64,000 bases of DNA from Croceivirga sp. (GCA_028284935.1 JANQQQ010000027.1:1-64000), one strand, 5' to 3'. Numbered from the stretch's first letter, positions 8,463 to 17,916 are shown. The notes: generated by a model not told the origin, from the letters alone. A program made the numbers and translations.

Positions 8463-8990
8463 TTACTTTACTTGAGGTGGAAATTTAGAAAATACTTTTT
8501 CAACAACCTTTCGTAACTGTTCTTCGCGAACCAAAGGACTTGCATTGGACCGAAATCCACTTTCAGAAATCGCCTGCCAATAGAGGGCGTTTTTTTCGGA
8601 ATCGACAAAGTCAAACTGAATGCTACGTTCCAATTGGGAACCACCCACAGGAACACCAATGGATACGCCACCCCCAACATTCCGATTGGTACCTCCCAGT
8701 CCAACGCCAACGGAGTTTTGTGGTGCTTTTCTGTATTCTTCACTGATAATGTTTACCAAAAAATCAGGTTCTTCTGAAAGTAAAAATCCCTTGGCCTGTA
8801 GGGTAGAATCCAAAACACGAAGTAGTCGTTTTTCATCCAACGGACTTAACCCAGTTTCCATATCCCCAAAATAATTGTACGTGGTGTAATTGGAAAAATC
8901 GGTGCTCTTGTCATAATCGTAGTTCACCCTTACAGTAGAACAACCAACAAAAAGTACCAAGGTTAGAAACATTAAAAACAATCGCATCAC
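8463..8990 (-). CDS. DUF4136-family lipoprotein
   Basis: A 175-aa protein with a lipoprotein signal: hydrophobic MFLTLVLFVGC with Cys17 as lipidation site. The body matches my memory of DUF4136: VNYDYDKSTDFSNYTTYNY at the start, LDSTLQAKGF in the middle, and a conserved end with LRKVVEKVFSKFPP. The central stretch VGVGLGGTNRNVGGGVSIG is glycine rich, as is usual in this family. It is probably anchored in a membrane facing the periplasm; its function is unknown. Confidence 0.85.
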   Translation of the reverse strand: MMRLFLMFLTLVLFVGCSTVRVNYDYDKSTDFSNYTTYNYFGDMETGLSPLDEKRLLRVLDSTLQAKGFLLSEEPDFLVNIISEEYRKAPQNSVGVGLGGTNRNVGGGVSIGVPVGGSQLERSIQFDFVDSEKNALYWQAISESGFRSNASPLVREEQLRKVVEKVFSKFPPQVK

Positions 8991-9050
8991 AAAAAACTAC
9001 ATCTACTTAAAATTACAAAATGTTGAGGTGCAAAATCATTAAAAGGAACG

Positions 9051-10052
9051 TTAATCGTTCAAAAGCGACCATAACCTATCCTTCAGCTCTTGAATCCCCT
9101 TCTCCGCTACCGAGGAGATAAAAAGATACTCCACTTCCTTTAAATCCTCTTTCAAAAGGGCATCCATTTCTTCCTGGAGTTCCTCATCAAGCATATCAGC
9201 TTTTGAAATGGCCACCAAGCGCTGCTTGTCCAGAAGTTCAGGATTATACCTTCTTAGTTCATCCAACAGAATTTGATATTCTTTGGAGATATCCTTACTA
9301 TCGGCTGGAATGAGAAAAAGTAAGGTTGCATTCCGCTCGATGTGCCTTAAGAAATAATGGCCCAACCCTTTCCCCTCGGCAGCTCCCTCAATAATACCGG
9401 GAATATCAGCCATCACAAAACTCTTGAAATCTCGGTATTCCACAATCCCCAAATTTGGTTTTAGGGTGGTAAACTCGTAATCGGCTATTTTTGGTTTTGC
9501 CGAGGTAATTACCGACAGTAGGGTGGATTTACCCGCATTGGGAAAGCCTACCAAACCCACGTCAGCCAAAACCTTAAGTTCAAGGGTGATATTTTTTTCC
9601 TGTCCTTCAATTCCTGATTGGGCATAACGTGGCGTTTGGTTGGTAGCACTTTTAAAATGCCAATTGCCCCGACCTCCCTTACCGCCTTTGACCACTATCT
9701 TTTCTTCGTCATGTTCCGTAATTTCAAAGCGTATGGCATTGGTCGCCGTATCCCTCACCACAGTTCCCAAAGGCACCTCCAGCACTACATCCTCGCCGTT
9801 TGAACCGGTGCTGCGCTGTTTACCGCCATGTTCACCATGACCTGCTTTAAAGTGCCTTTTAAACTTAAAATGGATAAGCGTCCAGAGGTTTTGGTTCCCT
9901 TTGATGATGATATGCCCCCCTCGGCCACCATCTCCACCATCAGGTCCACCCATCGCCACATACTTTTCCCGCCGTAAATGCGTGGAGCCTTTCCCTCCAT
10001 TCCCCGAAGTGACATGGATTTTCACATAATCGACAAAATTACCTTCGGTCAT
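9051..10052 (-). CDS. obgE: GTPase ObgE/CgtA
   Basis: A 333-aa Obg GTPase. The glycine-rich Obg fold covers about 1-158 ([26 protein letters not shown]). The GTPase domain has G1 GFPNAGKST near 168-176, G3 DIPGIIEGA and G4 SKAD. Obg proteins associate with the large ribosomal subunit and link ribosome assembly to (p)ppGpp levels; they are essential. There is no extra C-terminal OCT domain. It lies downstream of a 46-aa membrane protein and the Hpt-Adk gene on the same strand. Confidence 0.97.
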   Translation of the reverse strand: MTEGNFVDYVKIHVTSGNGGKGSTHLRREKYVAMGGPDGGDGGRGGHIIIKGNQNLWTLIHFKFKRHFKAGHGEHGGKQRSTGSNGEDVVLEVPLGTVVRDTATNAIRFEITEHDEEKIVVKGGKGGRGNWHFKSATNQTPRYAQSGIEGQEKNITLELKVLADVGLVGFPNAGKSTLLSVITSAKPKIADYEFTTLKPNLGIVEYRDFKSFVMADIPGIIEGAAEGKGLGHYFLRHIERNATLLFLIPADSKDISKEYQILLDELRRYNPELLDKQRLVAISKADMLDEELQEEMDALLKEDLKEVEYLFISSVAEKGIQELKDRLWSLLND

Positions 10053-10132
10053 TGCTCAATACTTATTGTTCGTTCAAAGGTTGGAATCCGATCAGCGCTG
10101 AAATCTAGATTCTCATGTTGCAGCATTGGAAT

Positions 10133-10273
10133 TTACAGGGAGTCATTAAAATAGAAGAGGTAAATCAAGTATCCTATGGCCACCAAAATAAATAGTAGAA
10201 TTGCAGAACCCAAGGTGATGAGGCACCCCTTAAAAGCGTATCGTGGTGGTATCATCTCCTCTCTGTCACCCAT
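10133..10273 (-). CDS. 46-aa single-helix membrane protein
   Basis: A 46-codon frame starting MGDREEMIPPRYAFKGCLIT, with one long hydrophobic helix (about 18-41) and a short polar tail. It sits 11 bases downstream of the Hpt-Adk stop and 80 bases upstream of obgE, all leftward, so it is plausibly part of that transcript. The clean N-terminal polar / helix / tail pattern favours a real gene. The family is unknown. Confidence 0.6.
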   Translation of the reverse strand: MGDREEMIPPRYAFKGCLITLGSAILLFILVAIGYLIYLFYFNDSL

Positions 10274-10284
10274 CCCCTAAAGCA

Positions 10285-11394
10285 TTAGGATAAATCATCA
10301 ATGACCTTGGACAGTCTGGCCGTTATTTCAGCAATATCCCCAATTCCGTTCACCGCATGAAATTTCCCTTGTTTTTCATAATAGTCCTTAAGTGGAGCGG
10401 TCTTTTGATTATACTCTTCAAAGCGATTACGGATTTTATCCTCGTCCTGGTCATCGCTTCGACCACTTTCCTTTCCCCGTTCCAACAGCCGTTGAATCAG
10501 AATTTCATCATCGGCCTCCAAGGCTATGGTAGCATCAATCTTCATATCCTTTGAATCCAGAAAATTGTCCAGTGCCTCTGCCTGGGCTGTCGTTCTTGGA
10601 AAACCATCAAAAATAAAACCAGCAGCCTCGGGATTCTTTTCCACTTCATCCTGCAACATTTTAATGGTGACTTCATCAGGTACCAAATCACCCTTATCCA
10701 TATAGGATTTTGCCAGTGTTCCCAGTTCCGTGCCGTTTTTAATATTGTAACGGAATACATCACCGGTAGAAATGTGTTTTAGGTTATATTTTTCTTTTAA
10801 AAAGCCCGCTTGAGTTCCCTTTCCGGCACCCGGTTTTCCAAAAAGAACGAGGTTAATCATATTGGTTTGTTTTATTTGATAGACTTCATTTAAGTTTCTT
10901 CCGTGTTCGTTATAGTCAAGACCGTAACCAACAATAAATTTGGAGGGTATTTCCAACCCCACATAGTGAATGGGATATTCACCGTTATATATTTCCGCTT
11001 TATAAAAAAGAGAGGCAATTTTGAACTCTTTGACATTGGTATCGGAGAATAGGTGTACCAGTTGCTGTAATGTCCGTCCAGTATCAATAATATCCTCTAA
11101 TATGATAACACTCCGCCCCTTAATATCTTCCGAAACGTCCAACAAGGTTTCCACAATACCTGTTGACGTTAAACCCTGATAAGAACTTAGTTTTACAAAA
11201 GTGACTTCACATGGGTGCGGATAGGCTTTCATTAAATCTGATACAAACATAAAAGCACCATTGAGCACTCCCACAAAAATTGGGACCTCATCTTTGTAAT
11301 CCGCTGCTATTTCCCCAGCAATTTTGGTGACTGCCCTTTTAATTTCCTCTTCACTGAGAAAAGGCTCAAAATATTTATCGTGTAATTTGATCAC
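10285..11394 (-). CDS. fused hypoxanthine phosphoribosyltransferase - adenylate kinase
   Basis: One uninterrupted 369-aa frame joins two enzymes. Residues about 1-175 are a purine phosphoribosyltransferase (PRPP loop ILEDIIDTGRT near 99-108). Residues 179-369 are a short-form adenylate kinase: P-loop GKPGAGKGT at 186-194, DGFPRT, and the lid arginines GRSDDQ. The junction is VYQIKQTNMINLVLF: the Met at 179 is where a free adenylate kinase would start, so loss of the Hpt stop codon explains the fusion. Hpt salvages hypoxanthine or guanine to IMP/GMP, and Adk balances AMP, ADP and ATP. Both active sites look intact. It is divergent from purK-purE. Confidence 0.92.
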   Translation of the reverse strand: MIKLHDKYFEPFLSEEEIKRAVTKIAGEIAADYKDEVPIFVGVLNGAFMFVSDLMKAYPHPCEVTFVKLSSYQGLTSTGIVETLLDVSEDIKGRSVIILEDIIDTGRTLQQLVHLFSDTNVKEFKIASLFYKAEIYNGEYPIHYVGLEIPSKFIVGYGLDYNEHGRNLNEVYQIKQTNMINLVLFGKPGAGKGTQAGFLKEKYNLKHISTGDVFRYNIKNGTELGTLAKSYMDKGDLVPDEVTIKMLQDEVEKNPEAAGFIFDGFPRTTAQAEALDNFLDSKDMKIDATIALEADDEILIQRLLERGKESGRSDDQDEDKIRNRFEEYNQKTAPLKDYYEKQGKFHAVNGIGDIAEITARLSKVIDDLS

Positions 11395-11481
11395 CGTGTA
11401 ATGTTAAAATTGAGGTGGGCTAAGATAGTGTTTTAGGGTGTCTTTTGCAGCTTCAATTCCAATGGAGTGCGGAATTCCATG

Positions 11482-11489
11482 TATTTTTG
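11482..11489 (+). promoter_or_regulatory. -7 promoter core (TATTTTTG) for purKE
   Basis: A full TAnnTTTG match ends 18 bases before the ATG at 11508. The same distance is seen for the ECF sigma gene. It excludes the longer frame starting at 11445, which would begin upstream of this promoter. Confidence 0.45.
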
Positions 11490-11507
11490 TCATCATTTCA
11501 ATACGGT

Positions 11508-12662
11508 ATGGAATATTTTTCATCCAATTTTAGATTGGGCATTCTAGGCGGGGGACAATTGGGCAAAATGATGCTCTATGAAACGCGAAAATGGGACGTC
11601 TTCACTAAGGTCATGGACGCCTCTCCCGACGCGCCGTGCAAAATAGCATGCGACCAATTTGTATTAGGGAATCTGATGGATTTTGATACGGTCTACAACT
11701 TTGGCAAGGATGTGGATGTATTGACCATAGAAATTGAAAACGTCAACGTTGATGCCCTGGAGCGACTGGAAAGCGAAGGGGTTGCGGTCTATCCACAATC
11801 CAAGGTGCTGCGGACCATCCAAAACAAGGCCAAACAGAAGCTTTTCTATGTTGACCATGACGTCCCTACTTCTGAATTTTCAAGATTTGCTTACACCTCC
11901 GAAATCGATGAAAGCATTGCGAATGGCGGTTTAAAACTTCCCTTTGTATGGAAAAGTGCCCAGTTCGGTTATGATGGGCAAGGCGTAAAAATCATACGAA
12001 AAGTAAAGGATCTGGAAGGACTGCCCAATGTGGAATGCATTGCGGAAGCCCTGGTACCTTTCAAAAACGAACTGGCAGTAATCGTTGCCCGGAATTCGAA
12101 AGGGCAGTCAAAGGTATACCCTGTAGTGGAAATGGAATTTCATCCTGAAGCCAATCAAGTGGAATACGTGATCTGTCCAGCACGAATCGAAGGCGGAGTC
12201 GCTCAAAAAGCCCAAGAAGTGGCAGTAAAGGTTTCTGAAGGTTTTGGTCACATAGGATTGTTGGCAGTGGAGATGTTTCAGACCCAAGAAAATGAAATAT
12301 TGGTCAATGAGGTGGCGCCAAGACCCCATAACAGTGGGCACTACAGTATAGAGGCCAGTTACACCAATCAATTTGAGCAACACATTCGATGCATTTTAGG
12401 TTTACCATTGGGACAAACAGAAAGCAAAGTCGCAGGGGTTATGGTCAATTTAGTGGGAGCTGAAGGCCATACCGGTGATGTGATCTATGAAAATATTGAA
12501 ACCATTTTAGCGAAAAGAGGGGTTACCCCCCATATTTACGGTAAAAAACAAACTCGACCATTTCGCAAAATGGGGCATGTGACCATCGTTAATGAGAATA
12601 TTGATAGGGCAAGGGAAATAGCGCAACAAGTAAAAGAAAAAATCAAAGTAATAAGCAAATGA
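11508..12662 (+). CDS. purK: 5-(carboxyamino)imidazole ribonucleotide synthase PurK
   Basis: A 384-aa ATP-grasp enzyme starting MEYFSSNFRLGILGGGQLGKMM, whose LGILGGGQLG loop is the family hallmark. The later EVAPRPHNSGHYSIEA is the conserved PurK/ATP-grasp metal and substrate segment. It makes N5-CAIR from AIR, bicarbonate and ATP in de novo purine synthesis. The frame is open further upstream to 11445, but those 21 residues do not resemble PurK and the promoter core lies inside them. It overlaps purE by 4 bases. Confidence 0.96.
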   Translation: MEYFSSNFRLGILGGGQLGKMMLYETRKWDVFTKVMDASPDAPCKIACDQFVLGNLMDFDTVYNFGKDVDVLTIEIENVNVDALERLESEGVAVYPQSKVLRTIQNKAKQKLFYVDHDVPTSEFSRFAYTSEIDESIANGGLKLPFVWKSAQFGYDGQGVKIIRKVKDLEGLPNVECIAEALVPFKNELAVIVARNSKGQSKVYPVVEMEFHPEANQVEYVICPARIEGGVAQKAQEVAVKVSEGFGHIGLLAVEMFQTQENEILVNEVAPRPHNSGHYSIEASYTNQFEQHIRCILGLPLGQTESKVAGVMVNLVGAEGHTGDVIYENIETILAKRGVTPHIYGKKQTRPFRKMGHVTIVNENIDRAREIAQQVKEKIKVISK

Positions 12663-13150
12663 GCAAAGTAGCCGTCATTATGGGCAGCACTAGTGACCTA
12701 CCGGTCATGCAGGAAGCCATTGATGTTTTAAAAGGATTTGATATTGAAGTGGACGTGGATATCGTTTCTGCCCACCGCACTCCTGAAAAACTATTCGATT
12801 TTGGAAAAAATGCACACAAAAATGGCTATTCAGTCATTATTGCTGGCGCAGGAGGAGCGGCACATTTACCGGGAATGGTCGCCTCATTATCCCCCCTTCC
12901 TGTTATTGGAGTGCCCGTAAAAAGTTCAAACTCCATCGACGGTTGGGATTCGGTTTTATCCATTCTTCAGATGCCCGGAGGTGTCCCGGTAGCCACCGTT
13001 GCTTTGAATGGGGCTAAAAATGCTGGAATCCTGGCGGCCCAAATCATTGGAAGTTCCGATCAATGTGTACTTGATAAGATTGAAGTCTACAAAGAAGGCC
13101 TGAAGCAAAAGGTAATGAAAGGAGCAGAATCCGTTAAGAGTTCCAAATGA
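12659..13150 (+). CDS. purE: 5-(carboxyamino)imidazole ribonucleotide mutase PurE
   Basis: A 163-aa class I PurE. It has the N-terminal IMGSTSDLPVM loop, the SAHRTPEKL motif with the catalytic His, and the GAGGAAHLPGMVA glycine-rich segment. It converts N5-CAIR to CAIR, directly following the PurK step. The ATGA overlap with purK shows translational coupling. Confidence 0.97.
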   Translation: MSKVAVIMGSTSDLPVMQEAIDVLKGFDIEVDVDIVSAHRTPEKLFDFGKNAHKNGYSVIIAGAGGAAHLPGMVASLSPLPVIGVPVKSSNSIDGWDSVLSILQMPGGVPVATVALNGAKNAGILAAQIIGSSDQCVLDKIEVYKEGLKQKVMKGAESVKSSK

Positions 13151-13188
13151 CAAAACCCAAATTTTAAGCCTTGAAAATCGAAGCATCC

Positions 13189-15213
13189 ATGAATCCATTG
13201 CTACAGGAATTTGACCAAGCGCCCTTTTCCAAAATTAAGAACGAACATTTCAAACCTGCTTTTCTTGAGGCCATTGAATTGGCCCGCAAGGAAATTGATG
13301 CCATCATTGAAAATCCAGAACCTCCAAGCTTTGAAAACACCATTGAGGCTTTGGATTATTCTGGTTATCAGCTGGATAGGGTTTCAGCGGTATTTTTTAA
13401 CCTAAATTCTGCAGAAACCAACGAGAACATCCAAAAAATAGCTCAAGAGGTTTCCCCATTGCTTTCGGAGTTCAGTAATGATATTACGCTCAATGAAGCA
13501 CTTTTCGCTAGGGTGAAATCGGTTTACGAACAAAAGGAAAGTCTCAACCTGAACCCAGAGCAGGGTACTTTGCTCGAAAAACGCTATAAGAGTTTCAGTC
13601 GTAATGGGGCCAATCTTCCGCCTTCCAAGAAGCAACAACTTCGGGAAATTGATGCAGAATTGGCCAAGCTAAAATTGAAATTTGGTGAAAATGTTCTTGC
13701 AGAGACCAACAAATATGAAATGCATCTCACCGATGCAGCAGATTTGGATGGATTACCGGAAGCCGCTAAGGAAGCGGCAGCGCAATTGGCCAAATCAAAG
13801 GATAAGGAAGGATGGATGATTACCCTTCAATATCCCAGTTATATTCCTTTTATGAAGTATGGCAAAAATCGTGGTCTCAGAAAAGAACTCGCTATGGCTT
13901 TTGGTAGTAAGGGCTTTCATAAAGATGAACTGGATAATAAAGGGAATGTGCTTCGTATTGCAAATCTCCGCCATGAGAGGGCAAGCCTTTTGGGGTATAA
14001 GAGCCATGCGCATTTTGTACTGGAAGAGCGAATGGCACGGACTCCAGAAAAGGTATTTGATTTCTTAAATGAATTGCTACAAAAGGCAAAACCTGCAGCA
14101 GAAAGGGAGTTCACCGAGCTACAGCAATTTGCGAAAGAACTGGACGGTATTGAAAACCTCCAAAAATGGGATGGGTCCTTTTACTCCGAAAAGTTAAAAC
14201 AGCAAAAGTTTGAATTGGATGATGAGAAATTGAAGCCCTATTTTAAGTTGGAAAATGTTATTGACGGTGTTTTTAAAGTCGCTGAAAAGTTATTTGGCCT
14301 GAACTTCAAGGAGGTTTTTGATGTGGATAAATATCATGAGGAAGTGAAAACCTACCAAGTGTTTGACCAAGAGAATAATTTTGTTTCCCTTTTCTACGCT
14401 GATTTCCATCCTAGATCAGGAAAACGTGGTGGGGCTTGGATGACCTCTTTCAAATCACAATTTAGAAAAGCAGGCAAAAATGTACGGCCGCACGTTTCCA
14501 ATGTCTGTAATTTCACCCCTTCAACCCCAACCCAACCTTCACTACTAACGTTTAATGAGGTAACCACACTATTTCATGAATTTGGTCATGCCCTACATGG
14601 TATGTTGGCCAATACCACCTATCCAGGCCTTTCAGGAACTTCAGTGTATTGGGATTTTGTGGAATTGCCCAGTCAAATCATGGAAAATTGGTGTTACGAA
14701 AAAGAAGCTTTGGAACTATTTGCCTATCATTATGAAACAGGGGAATTGATTCCCATGGATCTTGTTCAAAAGATAAAGGAATCAGCCACATTCCAGGAAG
14801 GGATGCAGACCCTTCGTCAGCTTAGCTTTGGATTATTGGATATGGCATGGCATGGTCAAGACCCCTCTGATGTAAAAGATGTGAAAGCATTCGAAACCAA
14901 CGCTTTTGGGGACACCCAGTTGTACCCGGACACCCCGGAAACCTGTATGAGTACATCCTTTGCCCATATATTTCAGGGCGGCTACTCCTCTGGATATTAT
15001 AGTTACAAATGGGCCGAGGTATTGGATGCCGACGCCTTTGCCTATTTTAAGCAAGAAGGAATATTTAATTCTGAAATTGCCAAGAGATTTAAGGACCATG
15101 TTCTTTCCAAGGGCGGCACTGAAAGTCCTATGACGCTATATAAGCGCTTCCGAGGGCAAGAACCCAGGATCGAAGCCTTATTGGAACGCGCAGGGCTTTT
15201 GACCGCTAATTAG
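13189..15213 (+). CDS. M3-family metallopeptidase (peptidyl-dipeptidase Dcp-like)
   Basis: A 674-aa M3 peptidase. The zinc motif FHEFGHALHG lies near residues 461-470, and the third ligand is probably the Glu in SGTSVYWDFVELPSQ just after it. The N-terminus MNPLLQEFDQAPFSKI matches Dcp-type enzymes, so I start at ATG 13189 rather than the TTG at 13171. There is no signal peptide, so it should degrade oligopeptides in the cytoplasm. It follows purE by 38 bases. Dcp versus oligopeptidase A cannot be fully separated by eye; length and N-terminus favour Dcp. Confidence 0.92.
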   Translation: MNPLLQEFDQAPFSKIKNEHFKPAFLEAIELARKEIDAIIENPEPPSFENTIEALDYSGYQLDRVSAVFFNLNSAETNENIQKIAQEVSPLLSEFSNDITLNEALFARVKSVYEQKESLNLNPEQGTLLEKRYKSFSRNGANLPPSKKQQLREIDAELAKLKLKFGENVLAETNKYEMHLTDAADLDGLPEAAKEAAAQLAKSKDKEGWMITLQYPSYIPFMKYGKNRGLRKELAMAFGSKGFHKDELDNKGNVLRIANLRHERASLLGYKSHAHFVLEERMARTPEKVFDFLNELLQKAKPAAEREFTELQQFAKELDGIENLQKWDGSFYSEKLKQQKFELDDEKLKPYFKLENVIDGVFKVAEKLFGLNFKEVFDVDKYHEEVKTYQVFDQENNFVSLFYADFHPRSGKRGGAWMTSFKSQFRKAGKNVRPHVSNVCNFTPSTPTQPSLLTFNEVTTLFHEFGHALHGMLANTTYPGLSGTSVYWDFVELPSQIMENWCYEKEALELFAYHYETGELIPMDLVQKIKESATFQEGMQTLRQLSFGLLDMAWHGQDPSDVKDVKAFETNAFGDTQLYPDTPETCMSTSFAHIFQGGYSSGYYSYKWAEVLDADAFAYFKQEGIFNSEIAKRFKDHVLSKGGTESPMTLYKRFRGQEPRIEALLERAGLLTAN

Positions 15214-15215
15214 AA

Positions 15216-16472
15216 TCAGGTCAGTTTATCAATTTCCTTGGTGATTAACATCAAAGGATCGTAAGATTTAATTTCTGCCTGTAATCGTTTTGCGTTATTG
15301 CGGTAGTTGGAATCCTTCAAAACCGATTTGACGGCAGTTTTGATTTCTTTCGGGGACGGTCTCAGTTTTTTCAAGTTGATTCCACAACCAGAATATGCCA
15401 CTCTAGCAGACACTTCCATTTTATCTTCACTGCCGCCTGAAGATACCATAGGAATGCCATGGGCCAAGGCCATATGGGTCGCTCCATAACCACCATTGGT
15501 GACCATAACATCAACATGGGGCAATAGGTTGGCAAAGGGAATGAACTCTGCTACCTTTACATTGTTTGGCAAATCATTTATTTCTTGCCTAACAGGTACG
15601 GCAATCACCAAGACATTTTCTTCTTTTAGTGCTTCTATAGTTGGAAGTATAAGTTCCGTAATGTCATTGGCAATGGTACCTTGGTTGACCAAAATAACCT
15701 TCCGCTCATCCTGCAACTCAAACCACCACTTAGGTTCCATAAAATTGGGATTGGCATTAGGTAAAATGGGGCCCAAGAATTTAATGTTGTTGGGCATATC
15801 ACTTCTTTGGTATTCAAACCCAGGAACAGTGGTGGCAAAAACAGTTGTAGCACTTTCCAAAAAACTATTGAAGATATGGTCATAGGGCTTCAATCCCACT
15901 TCTTTTCTCAACTGGTCATTGTACCTTTTTAAATCCTTGAACACTATGCTTTCCAACATAAAATTCAAGAAACATATTCTGAGTTTTCCCAACAACGAAT
16001 TCGTAGGGCCAATACCCGTGCCAAACGGACCATGGTCCTTGCTGGACAAGGTCAATGGAATAACATGCAAATTTATACTGGGGGTATTGAATTTTTCAGT
16101 AAAAAAGTAAGGTCCATAAACCATAGGGTCACTGATGTAAATATCAGGCTCGAAGTCTTTATGTAGTTCATTGATGATGTCAATAGTAGGTATACCCATA
16201 TCATAGCACCACGTTTTTATATAGAACTTGATTTGAGCAATACCCTTTAATTTTTTTAACTCAGGTTTAAAATCATAAAGGTCCATTCCCTTTGGGTCAA
16301 ACTCCTCTGGCAAGCCCAAAAAAGTTGCTCCGGACCTTTCAATTTTTGGTTGATATGCCCTTCCGCACATCCAAACGATTTCATGGCCTTGCTTGACCAA
16401 ATGGGACACTACGGATAAAAAGGGATTGACATGGCCGTCAGCAGCAGCACAGGCAACTAGTATTTTTGGCAT
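15216..16472 (-). CDS. GT1-family glycosyltransferase (MGT/UGT-like)
   Basis: A 418-aa GT-B enzyme. The N-terminal acceptor half begins PKILVACAAADGHVNPFLSVV. The C-terminal nucleotide-sugar half contains VNQGTI and TNGGYGATHMALAHGIPMV, the equivalent of the UGT donor-binding signature. Relatives glycosylate lipids, macrolides or small hydrophobic acceptors using UDP- or TDP-sugars; the acceptor is unknown. It is the last gene of a leftward run with an AraC regulator, two SnoaL-like proteins and a secreted protein, so the natural substrate may be a small metabolite handled by those proteins. Confidence 0.88.
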   Translation of the reverse strand: MPKILVACAAADGHVNPFLSVVSHLVKQGHEIVWMCGRAYQPKIERSGATFLGLPEEFDPKGMDLYDFKPELKKLKGIAQIKFYIKTWCYDMGIPTIDIINELHKDFEPDIYISDPMVYGPYFFTEKFNTPSINLHVIPLTLSSKDHGPFGTGIGPTNSLLGKLRICFLNFMLESIVFKDLKRYNDQLRKEVGLKPYDHIFNSFLESATTVFATTVPGFEYQRSDMPNNIKFLGPILPNANPNFMEPKWWFELQDERKVILVNQGTIANDITELILPTIEALKEENVLVIAVPVRQEINDLPNNVKVAEFIPFANLLPHVDVMVTNGGYGATHMALAHGIPMVSSGGSEDKMEVSARVAYSGCGINLKKLRPSPKEIKTAVKSVLKDSNYRNNAKRLQAEIKSYDPLMLITKEIDKLT

Positions 16473-16475
16473 GCT

Positions 16476-16925
16476 TCATTCTTTAAAAATGTAATCCGTA
16501 TAGTTTTGAATGGATTCCAGGGGTTTTACATATTTGGGCAAACTGTCCAATAGCATAATCTGACCAGGCCGCCATAGTTTTAGTGCCACTTCTGGAATAT
16601 TGGCCTCTCCAGAGTGTTCCCAAGGAAAATAGAAATCCCGGGTCGCCCTATTATCAAAAATGAGCAAATGCACATATCTGCCTTTATTATCACCACGCTC
16701 TCCTTTTATGATATATGAATCTACTCCAGGGACATACCTTTTGAATGTTGGGGTCAACTGCTCCCTGGCAAATCGTTCCAAATCGGCAGGTTCGGTATTT
16801 TCCAATAAGGTCAGCGGACGAAAAGCCATAATTTTTCCTGATGACTCTTTGGCATCTTGGCCAATACCCACTAATGAACAAAGTATCAAACAGAATACCT
16901 GTAAGACTTTAGATGAAATATTCAT
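16476..16925 (-). CDS. secreted protein of unknown function (149 aa)
   Basis: Starting at ATG 16925 the protein begins MNISSKVLQVFCLILCSLVG and has a clear signal peptide ending near GIGQ. The frame is open upstream to 16952, but that start would overlap the previous gene by 20 bases and disrupt the signal peptide. The mature part (MAFRPLTLLENTEPADLERFA, then a VHLLIFDNRATRDFYFP segment) has alternating short strands and helices reminiscent of a dimeric alpha/beta barrel, but I cannot assign a family. It lies 3 bases before the GT1 gene. Confidence 0.75.
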   Translation of the reverse strand: MNISSKVLQVFCLILCSLVGIGQDAKESSGKIMAFRPLTLLENTEPADLERFAREQLTPTFKRYVPGVDSYIIKGERGDNKGRYVHLLIFDNRATRDFYFPWEHSGEANIPEVALKLWRPGQIMLLDSLPKYVKPLESIQNYTDYIFKE

Positions 16926-16932
16926 GATGTAA

Positions 16933-17481
16933 CTAGTTTTCAACATAACCACTTGGCACTCCTTCGACCTTTAAATCTGTTAGGATTTTGTAGTTGTCCT
17001 TTAACATGTCCCATTTGTCCCCGAACTTGCCATCTACCGCATTAAAGTACCACGACTCTTGCCAACTTATAGGTTGATCTTTGGCCTCAATACCCCTAAC
17101 CACCTCAAATCCCTGATCATAGTCATAGGTTTTTGCATAGTTAGCATTGATTTCAAGCCACGCAATGGCTTCATTACCATCAATGGTTATATGCTTTATT
17201 GTGAATGTGTAATTGGGAAAAGACGCTCTAAATGCAGCATGTTCCTTTAAAAATGCCTCTGGGTTTGGCTGAAGGTACTTACGGATTTTTGATTTCCAAT
17301 CGGCTCCACTTAAATCCTTTAAATAGTCTTCTATAAACTTTTTGGTCTTTGCCTCTTGATTTTGTTTTGTTTCAAATTCCGAAAGTGCCAACCGAACCCT
17401 TTCCAGTTCTTCCAAAGTTTTCGTGTCCGTGCATGAGCAGAAAAAAAGTATTGCGAGAAATAAGGCTATATAATTTTTCAT
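16933..17481 (-). CDS. SnoaL/NTF2-like lipoprotein
   Basis: A 182-aa protein with a lipoprotein signal (MKNYIALFLAILFFCSC; lipidated Cys near 15-17), a short coiled-coil-like stretch near 25-45, then an NTF2-like fold with FPNYTFTIKHITIDGNEAIAWLEI. It is related in layout to the 130-aa SnoaL-like protein encoded 12 bases upstream, which suggests duplication with gain of a lipoprotein signal. NTF2-like proteins bind small molecules or act as simple enzymes; the ligand is unknown. Confidence 0.75.
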   Translation of the reverse strand: MKNYIALFLAILFFCSCTDTKTLEELERVRLALSEFETKQNQEAKTKKFIEDYLKDLSGADWKSKIRKYLQPNPEAFLKEHAAFRASFPNYTFTIKHITIDGNEAIAWLEINANYAKTYDYDQGFEVVRGIEAKDQPISWQESWYFNAVDGKFGDKWDMLKDNYKILTDLKVEGVPSGYVEN

Positions 17482-17492
17482 GATTTGGCCTT

Positions 17493-17885
17493 TTAGAGTG
17501 TCGTTTCTTCCTTGGGCATGACCCCCAATTGTTCCATTAGAATCATCTGATCAGCCAGTAACCAATGGTCAGAAATCGTTCCATTTTCAATGGTGTATCG
17601 AATAATAAAGGGTAAATCCATCTTTTTCCCTGTAGGTGGTATTCCATTTAAAGCACCATTGTGAATGCCAGTAGCCCTCCCGCGAACCACCACCTTGCTA
17701 TCTTCGGTCACCATTTCTTCGATAAAGAGTTCGTACTTGGGAAAAGCCCCTTCAAAGAACTGAATGTGTTCTATGAGTTTTTCGTCATTGGTAAACTGCT
17801 CACAAAGTTCTCGGGACTTTTCCGTTCCTGATATGGCATTATAGTAACGAATGATGAATTCGCGATTTTTCTTAAGATTTTCCAT
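17493..17885 (-). CDS. SnoaL-like (ester cyclase / NTF2 fold) protein
   Basis: A 130-aa cytoplasmic protein with the SnoaL pattern: HIQFFEGAFPKYELFIEEMV, a VVVRGRATGIHNG segment, and GIPPTGKKMDLPF near the centre. SnoaL-type proteins include polyketide cyclases and many of unknown activity. A TAnnTTTG promoter core lies about 32 bases upstream, so the four-gene run may have its own promoter separate from the AraC gene. Confidence 0.82.
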   Translation of the reverse strand: MENLKKNREFIIRYYNAISGTEKSRELCEQFTNDEKLIEHIQFFEGAFPKYELFIEEMVTEDSKVVVRGRATGIHNGALNGIPPTGKKMDLPFIIRYTIENGTISDHWLLADQMILMEQLGVMPKEETTL

Positions 17886-17916
17886 ACTGTTAATTCATTA
17901 GATTTTACAACTACTT

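Noticed and set aside
11445-11507. Longer start for purK
   Set aside because: The extra 21 residues are not PurK-like and cover the promoter core at 11482-11489.
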